Notes: a model not told the origin generated them from the letters alone. DNA of 64,000 nucleotides from Gammaproteobacteria bacterium (GCA_003565625.1 PXBD01000005.1:54868-118867); one strand, 5' to 3'; counted from the first letter of the stretch, positions 31,913 through 46,606 are shown. Made by a program: numbers and translations.

Positions 31913-34522
31913 ATGCCTGTCGATCATTCCAACGAGCCGCCGCGCTGGCGCGTTCTGAAATTTGGCGGCAGCTCGGTCGCCCATCCGGAACACTGGCCAC
32001 ACATCGCCGCAAGCGTGCGCGCAGCCCGGCAAGACGGTGTCGGCGTGGTCGTCGTGGTTTCAGCCTTGCGCGGCATCACCGATCTGCTGCTGGCCCAGAC
32101 CACGCCCGAGACCGCCCAGACGGTCACCGATGTACTGACCACGGTGGCCGAACGCCATCAAACCCTGGCCCGGGCGCTGGGCGCACCAACGGCCGATCTG
32201 GACGCATTGCTGCAAGCCTTGAAGACCCGGCTTGAGCATCCGCAGTTGCACAGCGATCCGGCTGCCCAGGCCGAGCTGCTGGCCCAGGGCGAGTGGTTGA
32301 GCAGCCATCTGACGGTGAGCTTGCTGGAGCATCTTGGCGTTCCCAGTCGCTGGCTGGACGCGCGCGAACTGTTGATCTGTCCGGGCGATGCGCGGCGCCC
32401 GGGTCCTGGCCAGTACCTGTCCGCTCACTGCCCTGCGCAGCCGAATCCCGGGCTGGCCTCAAGGCTCGCAGCCGAGGCAGACTGCTTCGTGATGCCGGGA
32501 TTTCTGGCCGCCAATGCGCGCGGCGAAATGGTTCTGCTGGGCCGCGGCGGATCAGACACCTCGGCTACCTGCGCGGCCGCCGTTCTGGAAGCCGAGCGGG
32601 TGGAAATTCACTCCGACGTGCCCGGGCTGTTCAGCGCCGACCCGCGCCGCATTCCGGCCGCGCGTCTGCTCAAGATGGTCAGCTATCGAGAAGCCCAGGA
32701 ACTGGCCGCCATGGGCGCCAAGGCGCTGCACCCGCGTTCCCTGATTCCGGTCACCCACTACCGGATTCCGCTGTGGCTGCGCCAGGTCGACCGGCCTGAT
32801 CTCGACGGCACCCGGATCACCCCCGAGGCGCGCGACCATGGTGCCCAGGTCAAAGCCATCGTCCAACGCAAGGGCATGACCCTGATCGCCCTGGAAGGCA
32901 TCGGCATGTGGCAGCAGGTCGGCTTCCTGGCCGACATCTTTGCCGAGTTCAAGACCCTGGGCCTGTCGGTTGACCAGGTCTCCACGTCGGAATCGAACGT
33001 GACCGTGACCCTGGACCCGGGCGCCAACATCACCGACCAGGCCACCTTGCGCGAACTCAAGCGTCGCCTGGAACGACACTGCCGAGTGGACATCCTGACC
33101 GACTGCGCCACCATCAGCCTGGTCGGGCTGGGCATTCGCACCATCCTGCACCGACTGGGGCCCGCGCTGGAGGTATTCGAGCAGCGCCGAATCTTCCAGG
33201 TCAGCCAGGCGGCCAACGATCTGAACCTGACCTTCGTGGTCGAGTCGCGCCACGCCGACCGCCTGGTCCAGCAGTTGCATCAACAGGTCATCCCCGGCGG
33301 TGTCGGCGGCGATTCGGTGTTCGGTCCAACCTGGGAGCAGTTGTTCCGCGATACCGGTCCGGTCCGGGTCCAAAAGGCCTGGTGGCGCCGCCAGGCCGCA
33401 GCGCTCGAGGCCCGGCTGGAAGACCGCGACTGTGCCTATGTGTACAACCTGGCCGAGGTTCGGGCCGCCGCCGGGCGCTTGCTGGGCCTGGATTCCGTCG
33501 ACCGCGTGTTGTACTCGATGAAGGCCAATCCGCACCCGGCAATCCTGGCCGCGCTGGCCGAATGCGGCCTTGGAATCGAGTGTGTGTCGGTCAACGAGGC
33601 GCGCCATGCGCTCGCCAGCGCACCGAGTCTGGCGATCGAAAACATGCTGCTCACGACCAACTTCGCCGGCCGCACAGAGCTCCGCGAAGCACTCGCCATG
33701 GGCCTGAAAATCACCGTCGACAATGTCTACATCCTCGAGCACTGGGGCCACGAGCTGGCCGGACGCGAGATCTTCCTGCGCCTGGACCCCGGATCCGGTC
33801 TGGGCCATCACAAGATGGTTCGCACCGCCGGCAGCCACGCCAAGTTCGGCATTCCGCTGACCGAGCTGGAGCGCGCCCGGCGCCTGGCCGAGGCTCACGC
33901 CATCCGCATTACCGGCCTGCACGCCCACACCGGCTCCGGCATTCTGCATCCGGACAACTGGCATCGGACCCTGGAGACGCTGGGCGAGGCCGCGCGCGAA
34001 CTCAAGGATGTGCGCGTGATCAACCTTGGCGGAGGCCTGGGCGTGCCCGAACGGGCCGACGAACTGCCGCTGGACCTGGCCGCGCTGGACGCCGGTCTGC
34101 AAAAACTCAAAAACGATTTACCCCGACCGGTCCAGGTCTGGCTGGAACCCGGCCGCTACCTGGTCAGCCAGGCCGGCGTTCTTCTGGCCCGGGTCAACCA
34201 GACCAAAGGCAAGGGCGAAGTCCGCTACGTCGGCCTGGCCACCGGCATGAATTCGCTGATCCGCCCGGCCCTGTACGGGGCCTGGCACGAAATTGTCAAC
34301 CTGAGCCGGCTTGATGCACCCGGCGATCACGTCTACAACGTGGTCGGTCCGATCTGCGAGACCGGCGACATCCTCGGGCTCGATCGACTGCTGCCCGAAT
34401 GTCGCGAGGGCGACGTCATCCTGATCGCCAACACCGGCGCCTACGGGGCGGCCATGGCCTCGCGCTACAACCTGCGCGAACCGGCCGAAGAGCTGGTGTT
34501 CGAGGAGGACTCGGAGACCTGA
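31913..34522 (+). CDS. Bifunctional aspartate kinase / diaminopimelate decarboxylase
   Basis: N-terminal KFGGSSVA, GRGGSDTSATCAA (aspartokinase) plus ACT-like regions; C-terminal VLYSMKANPHPAILAALAECGLGIECVS (PLP lysine), GLHAHTGSGI, GGGLGVPE, ETGDILG (DAP decarboxylase). Confidence 0.93.
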   Translation: MPVDHSNEPPRWRVLKFGGSSVAHPEHWPHIAASVRAARQDGVGVVVVVSALRGITDLLLAQTTPETAQTVTDVLTTVAERHQTLARALGAPTADLDALLQALKTRLEHPQLHSDPAAQAELLAQGEWLSSHLTVSLLEHLGVPSRWLDARELLICPGDARRPGPGQYLSAHCPAQPNPGLASRLAAEADCFVMPGFLAANARGEMVLLGRGGSDTSATCAAAVLEAERVEIHSDVPGLFSADPRRIPAARLLKMVSYREAQELAAMGAKALHPRSLIPVTHYRIPLWLRQVDRPDLDGTRITPEARDHGAQVKAIVQRKGMTLIALEGIGMWQQVGFLADIFAEFKTLGLSVDQVSTSESNVTVTLDPGANITDQATLRELKRRLERHCRVDILTDCATISLVGLGIRTILHRLGPALEVFEQRRIFQVSQAANDLNLTFVVESRHADRLVQQLHQQVIPGGVGGDSVFGPTWEQLFRDTGPVRVQKAWWRRQAAALEARLEDRDCAYVYNLAEVRAAAGRLLGLDSVDRVLYSMKANPHPAILAALAECGLGIECVSVNEARHALASAPSLAIENMLLTTNFAGRTELREALAMGLKITVDNVYILEHWGHELAGREIFLRLDPGSGLGHHKMVRTAGSHAKFGIPLTELERARRLAEAHAIRITGLHAHTGSGILHPDNWHRTLETLGEAARELKDVRVINLGGGLGVPERADELPLDLAALDAGLQKLKNDLPRPVQVWLEPGRYLVSQAGVLLARVNQTKGKGEVRYVGLATGMNSLIRPALYGAWHEIVNLSRLDAPGDHVYNVVGPICETGDILGLDRLLPECREGDVILIANTGAYGAAMASRYNLREPAEELVFEEDSET

Positions 34523-35949
34523 CCATAGCGGTCGGCCAGGACCACGAACTGGTCCTGGATGCGGGCCCGCTCGGTGCGCAGCAATTCGACCAGCTCGCGC
34601 TCGTCCCAGAACAGAGTGCGAACCAGGATCCGGTCACGATAGCGCAGCACGTTGCGGCGATAGCGCAGGGCAACAAATCCGGTTGGCGGCAGTGCCGCCA
34701 GGTAGGCCATTGTCGCTGCCAGACCCAGCGCCGATTCCTGCCACAGCCACCAGCCGATCAAGGCATACCAGCCACCAAAACCGATCACCCCGAGGCCAAA
34801 GTAGGAAAATAGCCGGATGGCCTCATCGCGAATCAGCAGCGAGCCCAGGCGAGCAAACAGGTACGGCAGCAGATTGTGAACCAGGCCGAACAGGGCGATC
34901 GGCGCCATCAGGATCGCGTAGGCGGTCATCTTCAGACGCAGCAAGCGACCGGTGACCGGCTGGCCTGTCGACTCGGCCAGCGCCTGGCGAACCTCGGTCT
35001 GGCGCAGGTGATCAATGTAGCGCTCCACGCCCAGACCCAGTTCCAGCACTCGCTCCGGGTCGGCCTGCCAGGCCCGGTCGATGACCTCACTGATGAACTG
35101 GCGGTTGTAGACGCGGCGCTGAAAAGCGGCCGCAGTCGCAGCCGAGGAGCGGCTGTAGATTCCAATCAGTCGACCCAGCCAGCGCTTGATGAAGCGCTTG
35201 CGCCGGGGTGGTTGCGGCGGCGGCATGGCGGCCAGCTCACCCAGGGATCCCTGCAGCGAGTCTCCCAGCTCGTCGACCAGCCTGGCCAGGCGCTCATCCT
35301 CCAGGTGCAGGGTCTGGCGGCGCAGCGCCTGCTGGACATCGTCGGTCAGGCGCAGCACCGCCTGTTCCGGATCCTGGCGATGCAGCTCGGCATAGTCACT
35401 CACCCGAATCGGTTTGCCGAAACGCAGCAAAACCGCCGAGCCGAGGAACTCGCGATGTTCCAGGTTGACCCCGGCCGGGACGATGACCAGGCCCAGCTCG
35501 TAGCCCTGGCGCGCCTCGGCCCCGAGCGCGATCCGGGCAATACCGGTGCGTAGTTGCCCGACCTGGAGACGCGGTGAGTTGCGTCCTTCCGGGAACACGC
35601 CCACGCAACCGCCTTTTTCCAGCAAATCGTAGACGTGGCCGAAGACCTCCCGGTTGCGATCGGCGTGATCGCCGACTTCGCTGCGACGGTAAATGGGTAT
35701 TGCGCCCAGCGTTCGAAACAGCGCAGCCAGCAGCGGAAAGCGAAACAGACCGGACCGGGCCAGGTAATGGATCGGCCGGCGAATCTGGGTGGAGAGAATG
35801 ACCCCGTCGAGAATCGAGCTGGGATGGTTGGCCGCAACGATCACCGGCCCGGCGTCCGGCATGCGCTCGCTCCTCGCCGAGCGGATATCGACGAAATACA
35901 GCCGGCTGGCCAGCCGCAGAAACCAGACCAGAAGCGCGTACAGTCTCAT
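34465..35949 (-). CDS. PlsC-like 1-acyl-glycerol-3-phosphate acyltransferase family protein
   Basis: VIVAANHPSSILDGVIL (HX4D variant), GVFPEGRNS, C-terminal membrane segments. Confidence 0.87.
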   Translation of the reverse strand: MRLYALLVWFLRLASRLYFVDIRSARSERMPDAGPVIVAANHPSSILDGVILSTQIRRPIHYLARSGLFRFPLLAALFRTLGAIPIYRRSEVGDHADRNREVFGHVYDLLEKGGCVGVFPEGRNSPRLQVGQLRTGIARIALGAEARQGYELGLVIVPAGVNLEHREFLGSAVLLRFGKPIRVSDYAELHRQDPEQAVLRLTDDVQQALRRQTLHLEDERLARLVDELGDSLQGSLGELAAMPPPQPPRRKRFIKRWLGRLIGIYSRSSAATAAAFQRRVYNRQFISEVIDRAWQADPERVLELGLGVERYIDHLRQTEVRQALAESTGQPVTGRLLRLKMTAYAILMAPIALFGLVHNLLPYLFARLGSLLIRDEAIRLFSYFGLGVIGFGGWYALIGWWLWQESALGLAATMAYLAALPPTGFVALRYRRNVLRYRDRILVRTLFWDERELVELLRTERARIQDQFVVLADRYGQVSESSSNTSSSAGSRRL

Positions 35950-35951
35950 GA

Positions 35952-37952
<2,001 letters not shown>

Positions 37953-38000
37953 TCGCAGGGGTTCACGTTGTACTGCCAACAATTCTGGTTTATTGACAAC

Positions 38001-38555
38001 ATGAAAAATACTTTGCACTCTGGATTGCGGCGGCAGATGCTCCTGGGGCTTGGCCTGACCGTGCCCGCGTTCTTGCTGAAAGGTTGTGGCGGGGAGACAG
38101 CTTCTGCCGGGGCGCCGGGAGAATTGCCGTTCGCCCCTTTGAAGCTGACAGAAGCACAGTGGCGCGAGATTCTCACCGCCGAGGAATATCGGGTGCTGCG
38201 CCGCGACGGCACGGAACGGGCATTTTCCAGCCCCCTGGACAGCGAATACGGCGATGGCACCTATATCTGCGCCGGGTGCCACCTGGCGCTGTTTTCCAGT
38301 GCGCACAAGTTCGACTCGGGTACGGGCTGGCCCAGTTTCTGGCAACCGATTGACCCGGAACATGTCGACACCAAGCGCGACTTCAAGCTGATCATTCCGC
38401 GCACCGAGTACCACTGCGCGCGTTGCGGCGGGCACCAGGGACACGTGTTCGAAGACGGCCCGCCGCCTACGGGAGAGCGCTGGTGCAACAATGGCGTGGC
38501 CTTGCGCTTCGTGCCGGCTGGTGAGGAAGCACCGGCTTTGCGGACGGGGGCTTGA
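38001..38555 (+). CDS. msrB: Peptide-methionine (R)-S-oxide reductase, exported
   Basis: RRQMLLGLGLTVPAFLLKGCGG export signal; YICAGCHLALF…GWPSF…CGGHQGHVFEDGPPPTGERWCNNGVALRF. Confidence 0.94.
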   Translation: MKNTLHSGLRRQMLLGLGLTVPAFLLKGCGGETASAGAPGELPFAPLKLTEAQWREILTAEEYRVLRRDGTERAFSSPLDSEYGDGTYICAGCHLALFSSAHKFDSGTGWPSFWQPIDPEHVDTKRDFKLIIPRTEYHCARCGGHQGHVFEDGPPPTGERWCNNGVALRFVPAGEEAPALRTGA

Positions 38556-38565
38556 AGCATGCAGG

Positions 38566-38600
38566 AAAACCGCGGATGAACGCCGATGAACACCGATAGA
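38566..38600 (+). repeat. 10-bp-period intergenic repeat, copy 1
   Basis: AAAACCGCGGATGAACGCCGATGAACACCGATAGA. Confidence 0.85.
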
Positions 38601-39227
38601 AAAAGACGGTTTATCCGGGCGGCAGGCCAGATGCTCGCCCTGGCGGCGATGATGTTGGCATCGGCGGTTGTTGCCGATGAGGCCGAGGAACTGGCGCGGG
38701 CGACCTTCGCCGGCGGCTGCTTCTGGTGCATGGAGCCGCCTTACGACAAGCTGGACGGGGTCGTGGAGACCATTTCAGGCTTCAGTGGTGGCCATGTGTC
38801 CAATCCCAGCTACGATGAGGTCGTCCGTGGCGGCACCGGGCACCTGGAGGTCGTGCAGGTGGTCTACGACCCAGCCGTGGTTTCTTACGAGCAACTGCTG
38901 TACGTGTTCTGGCGCAACATCGACCCGTTCCAGGCCGACGGCCAGTTTTGTGACCGTGGCTCTATTTATCGTTCGGCCATCTTCGTCCACGATGAAGACC
39001 AGCGACAGGCTGCGTTGGCATCACTCGATGAAGTCACACTGCTGGGCCTCGCCGATGAGCCGATTGATACCCGCATCCTGACGTTCGAGGCGTTTTATCC
39101 GGCCGAGGAATACCATCAGGGCTATTACCTGAAAAACCCGGTCCGCTACCGCTACTATCGCTGGCGTTGCGGCCGCGACCAGCGACTCGAAGCGCTCTGG
39201 GGATCCGAGGCCGGCGGTCATCCGTGA
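38586..39227 (+). CDS. msrA: Peptide-methionine (S)-S-oxide reductase, exported
   Basis: Signal peptide MNTDRKRRFIRAAGQMLALAAMMLASAVVA; FAGGCFWCMEPPYDKLDGV…GGHVSNPSYDEV…QFCDRGSIYRSAIF. Confidence 0.93.
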   Translation: MNTDRKRRFIRAAGQMLALAAMMLASAVVADEAEELARATFAGGCFWCMEPPYDKLDGVVETISGFSGGHVSNPSYDEVVRGGTGHLEVVQVVYDPAVVSYEQLLYVFWRNIDPFQADGQFCDRGSIYRSAIFVHDEDQRQAALASLDEVTLLGLADEPIDTRILTFEAFYPAEEYHQGYYLKNPVRYRYYRWRCGRDQRLEALWGSEAGGHP

Positions 39228-39348
39228 CCTTTGACCCATGCCCGCCTGGCGTCCGGTCGGGCATCATGCTGGGCAAATCAACACCCCGGGTCTGACCATA
39301 ATCATGATCAGGCCCCGCAAATCACCCAACCAGAGAAGGTAAAAAACC

Positions 39349-42099
<2,751 letters not shown>

Positions 42100-42222
42100 A
42101 GCAACTTGATCGGTAACGACACCGTCCCGGGCAAATGCCCGGAGCGGTTTGTCATGATCAAGCGATGATCGATCGCCGCTCCGGCCATCGCTGGCGGCGG
42201 GCGGAGGCCGCCGAGAATCGGA

Positions 42223-43023
42223 TCAGGCCTTGAACCAGGCCGGGTCTGGCTGCCCGCAGACGATGAAATGCGGGTTAAGCAGCGACTCGCGCGCATTGTA
42301 GGTCAGCGGCTCGCCGGTTTCTGCATTCAGCACCTGGCCGCCGGCCTCCTCGACCACGGCCTGGGCAGCACAGGTATCCCATTCGCTGGTCGGCCCCAGG
42401 CGCGGATAAACATCGGCCGAGCCATCGGCCACCAGGCACAGCTTCAGCGACGAACCCATGGCGACCATCTCGGCGTCTCCCAGGCGCTGAACAAAGGCAT
42501 CCACCTCCGGGCTGCCGTGCGAGCGGCTGCCCACCACTTTCCACGGACGACCGGCCGGTGGGTCGGCGACCTGGATGCGATCCATCACGCCACCGCCGAC
42601 CTGGCGCCAGGCGCCTTCATGCCGGGCAGCGAAATACCACTGCTGCAGGGCCGGTGCGTAGACCACGCCCAGAATGGGCTGGTGATCGCGCACCAGCGCC
42701 ACGTTGACGGTGAATTCGTCGTTGCGTTTCAGGAACTCCTTGGTTCCGTCCAGGGGGTCGACCACCCAGCACTGCTCCCAGTGCTTGCGCTCGTGCCACG
42801 GGGCTTGTTTCGATTCTTCCGACAATATGGGAATGCCCGGCGTCATTTCCTGCAGGCGGGCCACCAGCAGCCGGTTGGCTGCCAGGTCAGCAGCCGTCAG
42901 TGGACTCTGGTCTTCCTTGTGCTCGGTCTCGAAGCGCTTGGGGTCCGCGTAAATCTCCAGGATGGCGCCGCCGGCCTCGGCAACGGCATCGCGAACGTTC
43001 TGCAGCGTCTTTTTCAAATCCAT
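42223..43023 (-). CDS. cysQ: 3'(2'),5'-bisphosphate nucleotidase CysQ
   Basis: DQSPLTAADLAANRLL, ILSEESK, WVVDPLDGTKEFLKRNDEFTVNVAL, SEWDTCAAQAVVEEAGG. Confidence 0.93.
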   Translation of the reverse strand: MDLKKTLQNVRDAVAEAGGAILEIYADPKRFETEHKEDQSPLTAADLAANRLLVARLQEMTPGIPILSEESKQAPWHERKHWEQCWVVDPLDGTKEFLKRNDEFTVNVALVRDHQPILGVVYAPALQQWYFAARHEGAWRQVGGGVMDRIQVADPPAGRPWKVVGSRSHGSPEVDAFVQRLGDAEMVAMGSSLKLCLVADGSADVYPRLGPTSEWDTCAAQAVVEEAGGQVLNAETGEPLTYNARESLLNPHFIVCGQPDPAWFKA

Positions 43024-43121
43024 GATGGGCACCCGGGTTGAAGCGGTCAGTCAAAGCAGCGCTGCGCGGTTTCTTCCACCCAGCGCGGAGAAAGCATTGC
43101 AGAATCAGCATAGCAAAAGGC

Positions 43122-43769
43122 TCAGGTCCCGGGGCGGTCTCCCCACAAGAACTTGTGGATTTGCAGCTGCAAGCGCACAGGCGCGGCCGAGGCCAGGATC
43201 CAATCGGCCAGCAGTTGAGGATCCAGCTCACCCCAGACCGGGGAGAGCAGCACCTGCCAGCGCGACAGATCGCGCTCCCGGATCTGCTCCAGCGCCCAGT
43301 CAAAGTCGGCACGGTCAGCAATCACCATCTTGATCTGGTCACGGTCACCCAGATGGGCGACGATGCTCCACAGATTACGCTCGACCTCGCCCGAACCCGG
43401 TGCCTTGAAATCCACGACCTTGATGACCCTGGGGTCGACCGCACTGACGTCGAGTGCCCCGCTGGTTTCCAGAGAAACCGTATACCCGTGCTCGCACAGC
43501 CAGGACAGCAACGCCAGGCAACGCTTCTGGGCCAGCGGTTCACCACCGGTCACACAAACCCGCTGATGGCCGAACTTGGCCACCGCAGCACCGATTTCTT
43601 CCAGCGACTGCCATTGCCCACCGTGAAAGGAATACGGGGTATCGCACCATCGGCAACGCAACGGGCAGCCGGTCAGGCGGACAAACACCGTCGGCCAGCC
43701 CACCAGGTCAGACTCGCCCTGGATGGAGCCAAAGATTTCGGTGATTTTCAGACGGGTTTCGGTCGACAT
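43122..43769 (-). CDS. queE: 7-carboxy-7-deazaguanine synthase (radical SAM)
   Basis: IFGSIQGESDLVGWPTVFVRLTGCPLRCRWCDTPYSF; VCVTGGEPL. Confidence 0.95.
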   Translation of the reverse strand: MSTETRLKITEIFGSIQGESDLVGWPTVFVRLTGCPLRCRWCDTPYSFHGGQWQSLEEIGAAVAKFGHQRVCVTGGEPLAQKRCLALLSWLCEHGYTVSLETSGALDVSAVDPRVIKVVDFKAPGSGEVERNLWSIVAHLGDRDQIKMVIADRADFDWALEQIRERDLSRWQVLLSPVWGELDPQLLADWILASAAPVRLQLQIHKFLWGDRPGT

Positions 43770-43828
43770 GCAACGATTTCCGGGTGGAGCGTGGTCCGGA
43801 ACCCGGTCAGCGGAATCCGGAATGCCGG

Positions 43829-44671
43829 TCAGAAATGCCCGGCCAGGCGCATGTCACGCAAGCGACTGTCGGCGAGTCGGGCCAGGGTGGTGTCCGGATG
43901 ATCGCTGCGAACCTGTTCCAGCGCGGCCCGCGCTTCGGGCCACTGGCGCAGCTCGAAGTGGCTGAACCCGATCTTGAGCAACGCATCGCCATCTTTGTTA
44001 CTGCCCGGATAGCGATCGCGCAGCTGGTTGAAAAACCGCAGCGCGGTTTCAAAATCGCGCGTCACATAATAGGTCTCGGCCAGCCAGTACAGGGCATTGG
44101 GTGCATAACCGGACTGCGGAAACTGGTCCAGGAATCCTGAAAAGCCTTCCGCCGCGTCGGCATACCGCTGCTCGCGCAAGGCCCGGAAGGCGCGGTCGTA
44201 GGCGGTCTGTTCAGATTCGGTCGGAGTACCGAGATCGCGCGGCGAGATGACCGTGCCCCCCGCTAGCGGGGTGATTTCGGTTTGGGCATCGATCGGTGCG
44301 CGCACATCGGGCACATCAACAACGGCGGGAGCCTCCGGCACGCGGTCGCGATCCAGTTGGTCCTCACTCGACCCCTCCATTGCAGGGGGGACAGGCTCGG
44401 CAATCGGCGAAATCGCGGTCACGCCGTCCTGGCCGAGCTGCTGCAGGCGCTGATCCAGATCCAGGTACTGGTCACGCTGGCGGCGCCTGAGGTTTTCCAG
44501 CTCCCGCTGCTGCGACTCCACCACGCCACGCAGCTCGCGCATTTCCTCGAGCAGTTCCTGCATCTGGTAGACGAGGTTGGTGCTGTCCTGGGCTACCGAC
44601 GGGGCAGCGATGACGGCGGCCAGCGCCGCCGCCATCACCATCCGTACCCACTTGGTCGAACGGTTGTTCAT
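43829..44671 (-). CDS. cpoB: Tol-Pal system protein CpoB/YbgF
   Basis: Signal peptide, coiled coil, TPR C-terminus (YDRAFRALREQRYADAAEGFSGFLDQFPQSGYAPNALYWLAE); adjacent to pal. Confidence 0.93.
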   Translation of the reverse strand: MNNRSTKWVRMVMAAALAAVIAAPSVAQDSTNLVYQMQELLEEMRELRGVVESQQRELENLRRRQRDQYLDLDQRLQQLGQDGVTAISPIAEPVPPAMEGSSEDQLDRDRVPEAPAVVDVPDVRAPIDAQTEITPLAGGTVISPRDLGTPTESEQTAYDRAFRALREQRYADAAEGFSGFLDQFPQSGYAPNALYWLAETYYVTRDFETALRFFNQLRDRYPGSNKDGDALLKIGFSHFELRQWPEARAALEQVRSDHPDTTLARLADSRLRDMRLAGHF

Positions 44672-45195
44672 CAGCGAGCGGTGTAGACGATCTCCGTGCG
44701 CCGGTTGCGCTGCCAGCAATCTTCATTGCTTTCGCGACACACCGGGCGCTCTTCGCCGTAGCTGACCACCTCAACCTGGCGCGATGCCACACCTGCTGCA
44801 CGCAGCAGTTCCTCGACGGAATTGCCGCGACGCTCGCCCAGACCGAGGTTGTACTCGCGCGAACCGCGCTCATCGGTATGGCCTTCCAGAATGACCCGGG
44901 CGGTCGGATTGGCCTGGATGTAGGCGGCATGGGCATCGACGATGGGGCGGAACTCGGCGCGCACGTTCGAGCGGTCAAACTCGAAGTAAATGGTGCGCTG
45001 GCTCAGCAGGCTGTCGGGGTTGTCGAGGTTGCGCGCATCGGTGAAATCACGCGGATCGACCCGGTCGACCTCAACCGGCGGCGGTGGCGGTGGTGGTGGC
45101 TCCGGCGCCGGCGGCTCTTCACGGACATCCCGCGCACAGGCAGCCAGAAAGGCAACCAGCATCACGAGGGCGAGGAAACGAATTGCAGTCTTCAT
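44671..45195 (-). CDS. pal: Peptidoglycan-associated lipoprotein Pal
   Basis: Lipobox LAAC; IYFEFDRSNVR…ARVILEGHTDERGSREYNLGLGERRGNSV. Confidence 0.95.
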   Translation of the reverse strand: MKTAIRFLALVMLVAFLAACARDVREEPPAPEPPPPPPPPVEVDRVDPRDFTDARNLDNPDSLLSQRTIYFEFDRSNVRAEFRPIVDAHAAYIQANPTARVILEGHTDERGSREYNLGLGERRGNSVEELLRAAGVASRQVEVVSYGEERPVCRESNEDCWQRNRRTEIVYTAR

Positions 45196-45253
45196 GAAAC
45201 CTCCCGAATCGAAAAGAAGAAACTATTGGGGCTTAAAAATCAGTTTTCCGGCA

Positions 45254-46606
45254 TTACCGTATGATCGGAGACCAGGCCGGCTCGCGCGCATCGCCCTCGC
45301 TGTCGACCAGCCGCTGGCGAATCCTGCCGTCGGCAGACACGGCGGCCAGTACGCCGCGACCGTTCTCGCGCGCCGCGTACAGCACCATGCTGCCGTTTGG
45401 CGCGAAGCTCGGAGATTCGTCCAGCCGACCGTTGGATAATACACGCAAACGCTCGGTTTCGCGATCATGGATTGCGATGCGGAAATCGTTATCGCCGTCG
45501 CTATGGACCACGGCCAGGAAGCGCTCGTCCAGACCGATCGAGGCGCGCGAATTGTAGCGCCCCTCCCAGGTCACCCGCTCCATGTCGCTGCCGTCGGCGT
45601 TCATGACGTGGATCTGCGGTCGACCAGCCCGGTCGGAGGTGAAGTAGATCCGCTCACCGTCCGGCGACCAGGCCGGCTCGGTGCTGATCGACCAGTGATG
45701 GGTCAACTGCTCATGGCGCCCGCTGTCGACGTCGATCACCCAGACGTCCGGGCTGCCGCCGCGCGACAGGGCGACCGCCAGGCGACGACCATCCGGTGAC
45801 CAGGCCGGCGCGCCGTTGATCCCGCGGCTGGAGCTGACCACCTCGGTCTGGCCGGTAAACAGGTCCTGCACGATGATGTTCGAGCGTCCGGTCGCGAACG
45901 AGACATAGGCCAGGCGGCGGCCGTCCGGCGCCCAGGCCGGCGACAGGATGGGCTGGGTATTGCGCACCACGGTCTGCGGGTTGAAGCCATCGGCGTCGGC
46001 CACGACCAGCTCGAACAACTCGTCTTCACCGCCGATGTCGGTGACCACCACGTAAGCAATGCGGGTGGCGAAAGCGCCCGGCACCCCGATCAGGGCCTCG
46101 TAGACCGCGTCCGAGACCCGGTGGGCGCCGAAACGGAGATCACCGGCGGCCACCGGCAAGGCCTGGGAGAGCAGAATGCGGCCGCTATGCACATCCAGCA
46201 GGTGGTACTCGATTTCCTGGCCGATACCGTCGGGCGCATCGGTTACCCGGCCAATCACCAGGTGATCGACGCGCAGCAGCCGCCAGGTGCCGAAGCGCAC
46301 TTCCGGCGGGCGGGTCGGACGCTCGATCATCTGGGCAGCGTCCATGGCCTCGAACAGCCCCGACCGGGCCAGGTTGGCGCTGATGATATCGCTGACCGGG
46401 TTGGCCGGCTCGGGCATGTCTGAATCCCAGGCAAACGGCACCACGGCGATGGGCATGGCGCCCTCGACACCATCGACGATCTCGATCCGCAACTGGCCCT
46501 GGGCCAGCAGCGGCAAGGCCAGCAGCAACAGGCCCAGGACCGGCCGGGCGAGATCAGCCTTCAAACCGGAAAAGAAACTCGATTTCTCTGTTGAATACAC
46601 TCTCAT
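45254..46606 (-). CDS. tolB: Tol-Pal system beta-propeller protein TolB
   Basis: Repeated SPAWSPDGRRLAYVS / EPAWSPDGERIYFTSDRAGRPQIHVMNADG blades; N-terminal TolB domain. Confidence 0.95.
   Translation of the reverse strand: MRVYSTEKSSFFSGLKADLARPVLGLLLLALPLLAQGQLRIEIVDGVEGAMPIAVVPFAWDSDMPEPANPVSDIISANLARSGLFEAMDAAQMIERPTRPPEVRFGTWRLLRVDHLVIGRVTDAPDGIGQEIEYHLLDVHSGRILLSQALPVAAGDLRFGAHRVSDAVYEALIGVPGAFATRIAYVVVTDIGGEDELFELVVADADGFNPQTVVRNTQPILSPAWAPDGRRLAYVSFATGRSNIIVQDLFTGQTEVVSSSRGINGAPAWSPDGRRLAVALSRGGSPDVWVIDVDSGRHEQLTHHWSISTEPAWSPDGERIYFTSDRAGRPQIHVMNADGSDMERVTWEGRYNSRASIGLDERFLAVVHSDGDNDFRIAIHDRETERLRVLSNGRLDESPSFAPNGSMVLYAARENGRGVLAAVSADGRIRQRLVDSEGDAREPAWSPIIR

Noticed and set aside
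39236-39280. GCCCGCCTGGCGTCCGGTCGGGC hairpin after msrA
   Set aside because: No T-tract follows; could be chance in high-GC DNA.
42140-42160. CCGGGCAAATGCCCGG hairpin after the M16 protease gene
   Set aside because: Short stem without a U-run; not enough to call a terminator.
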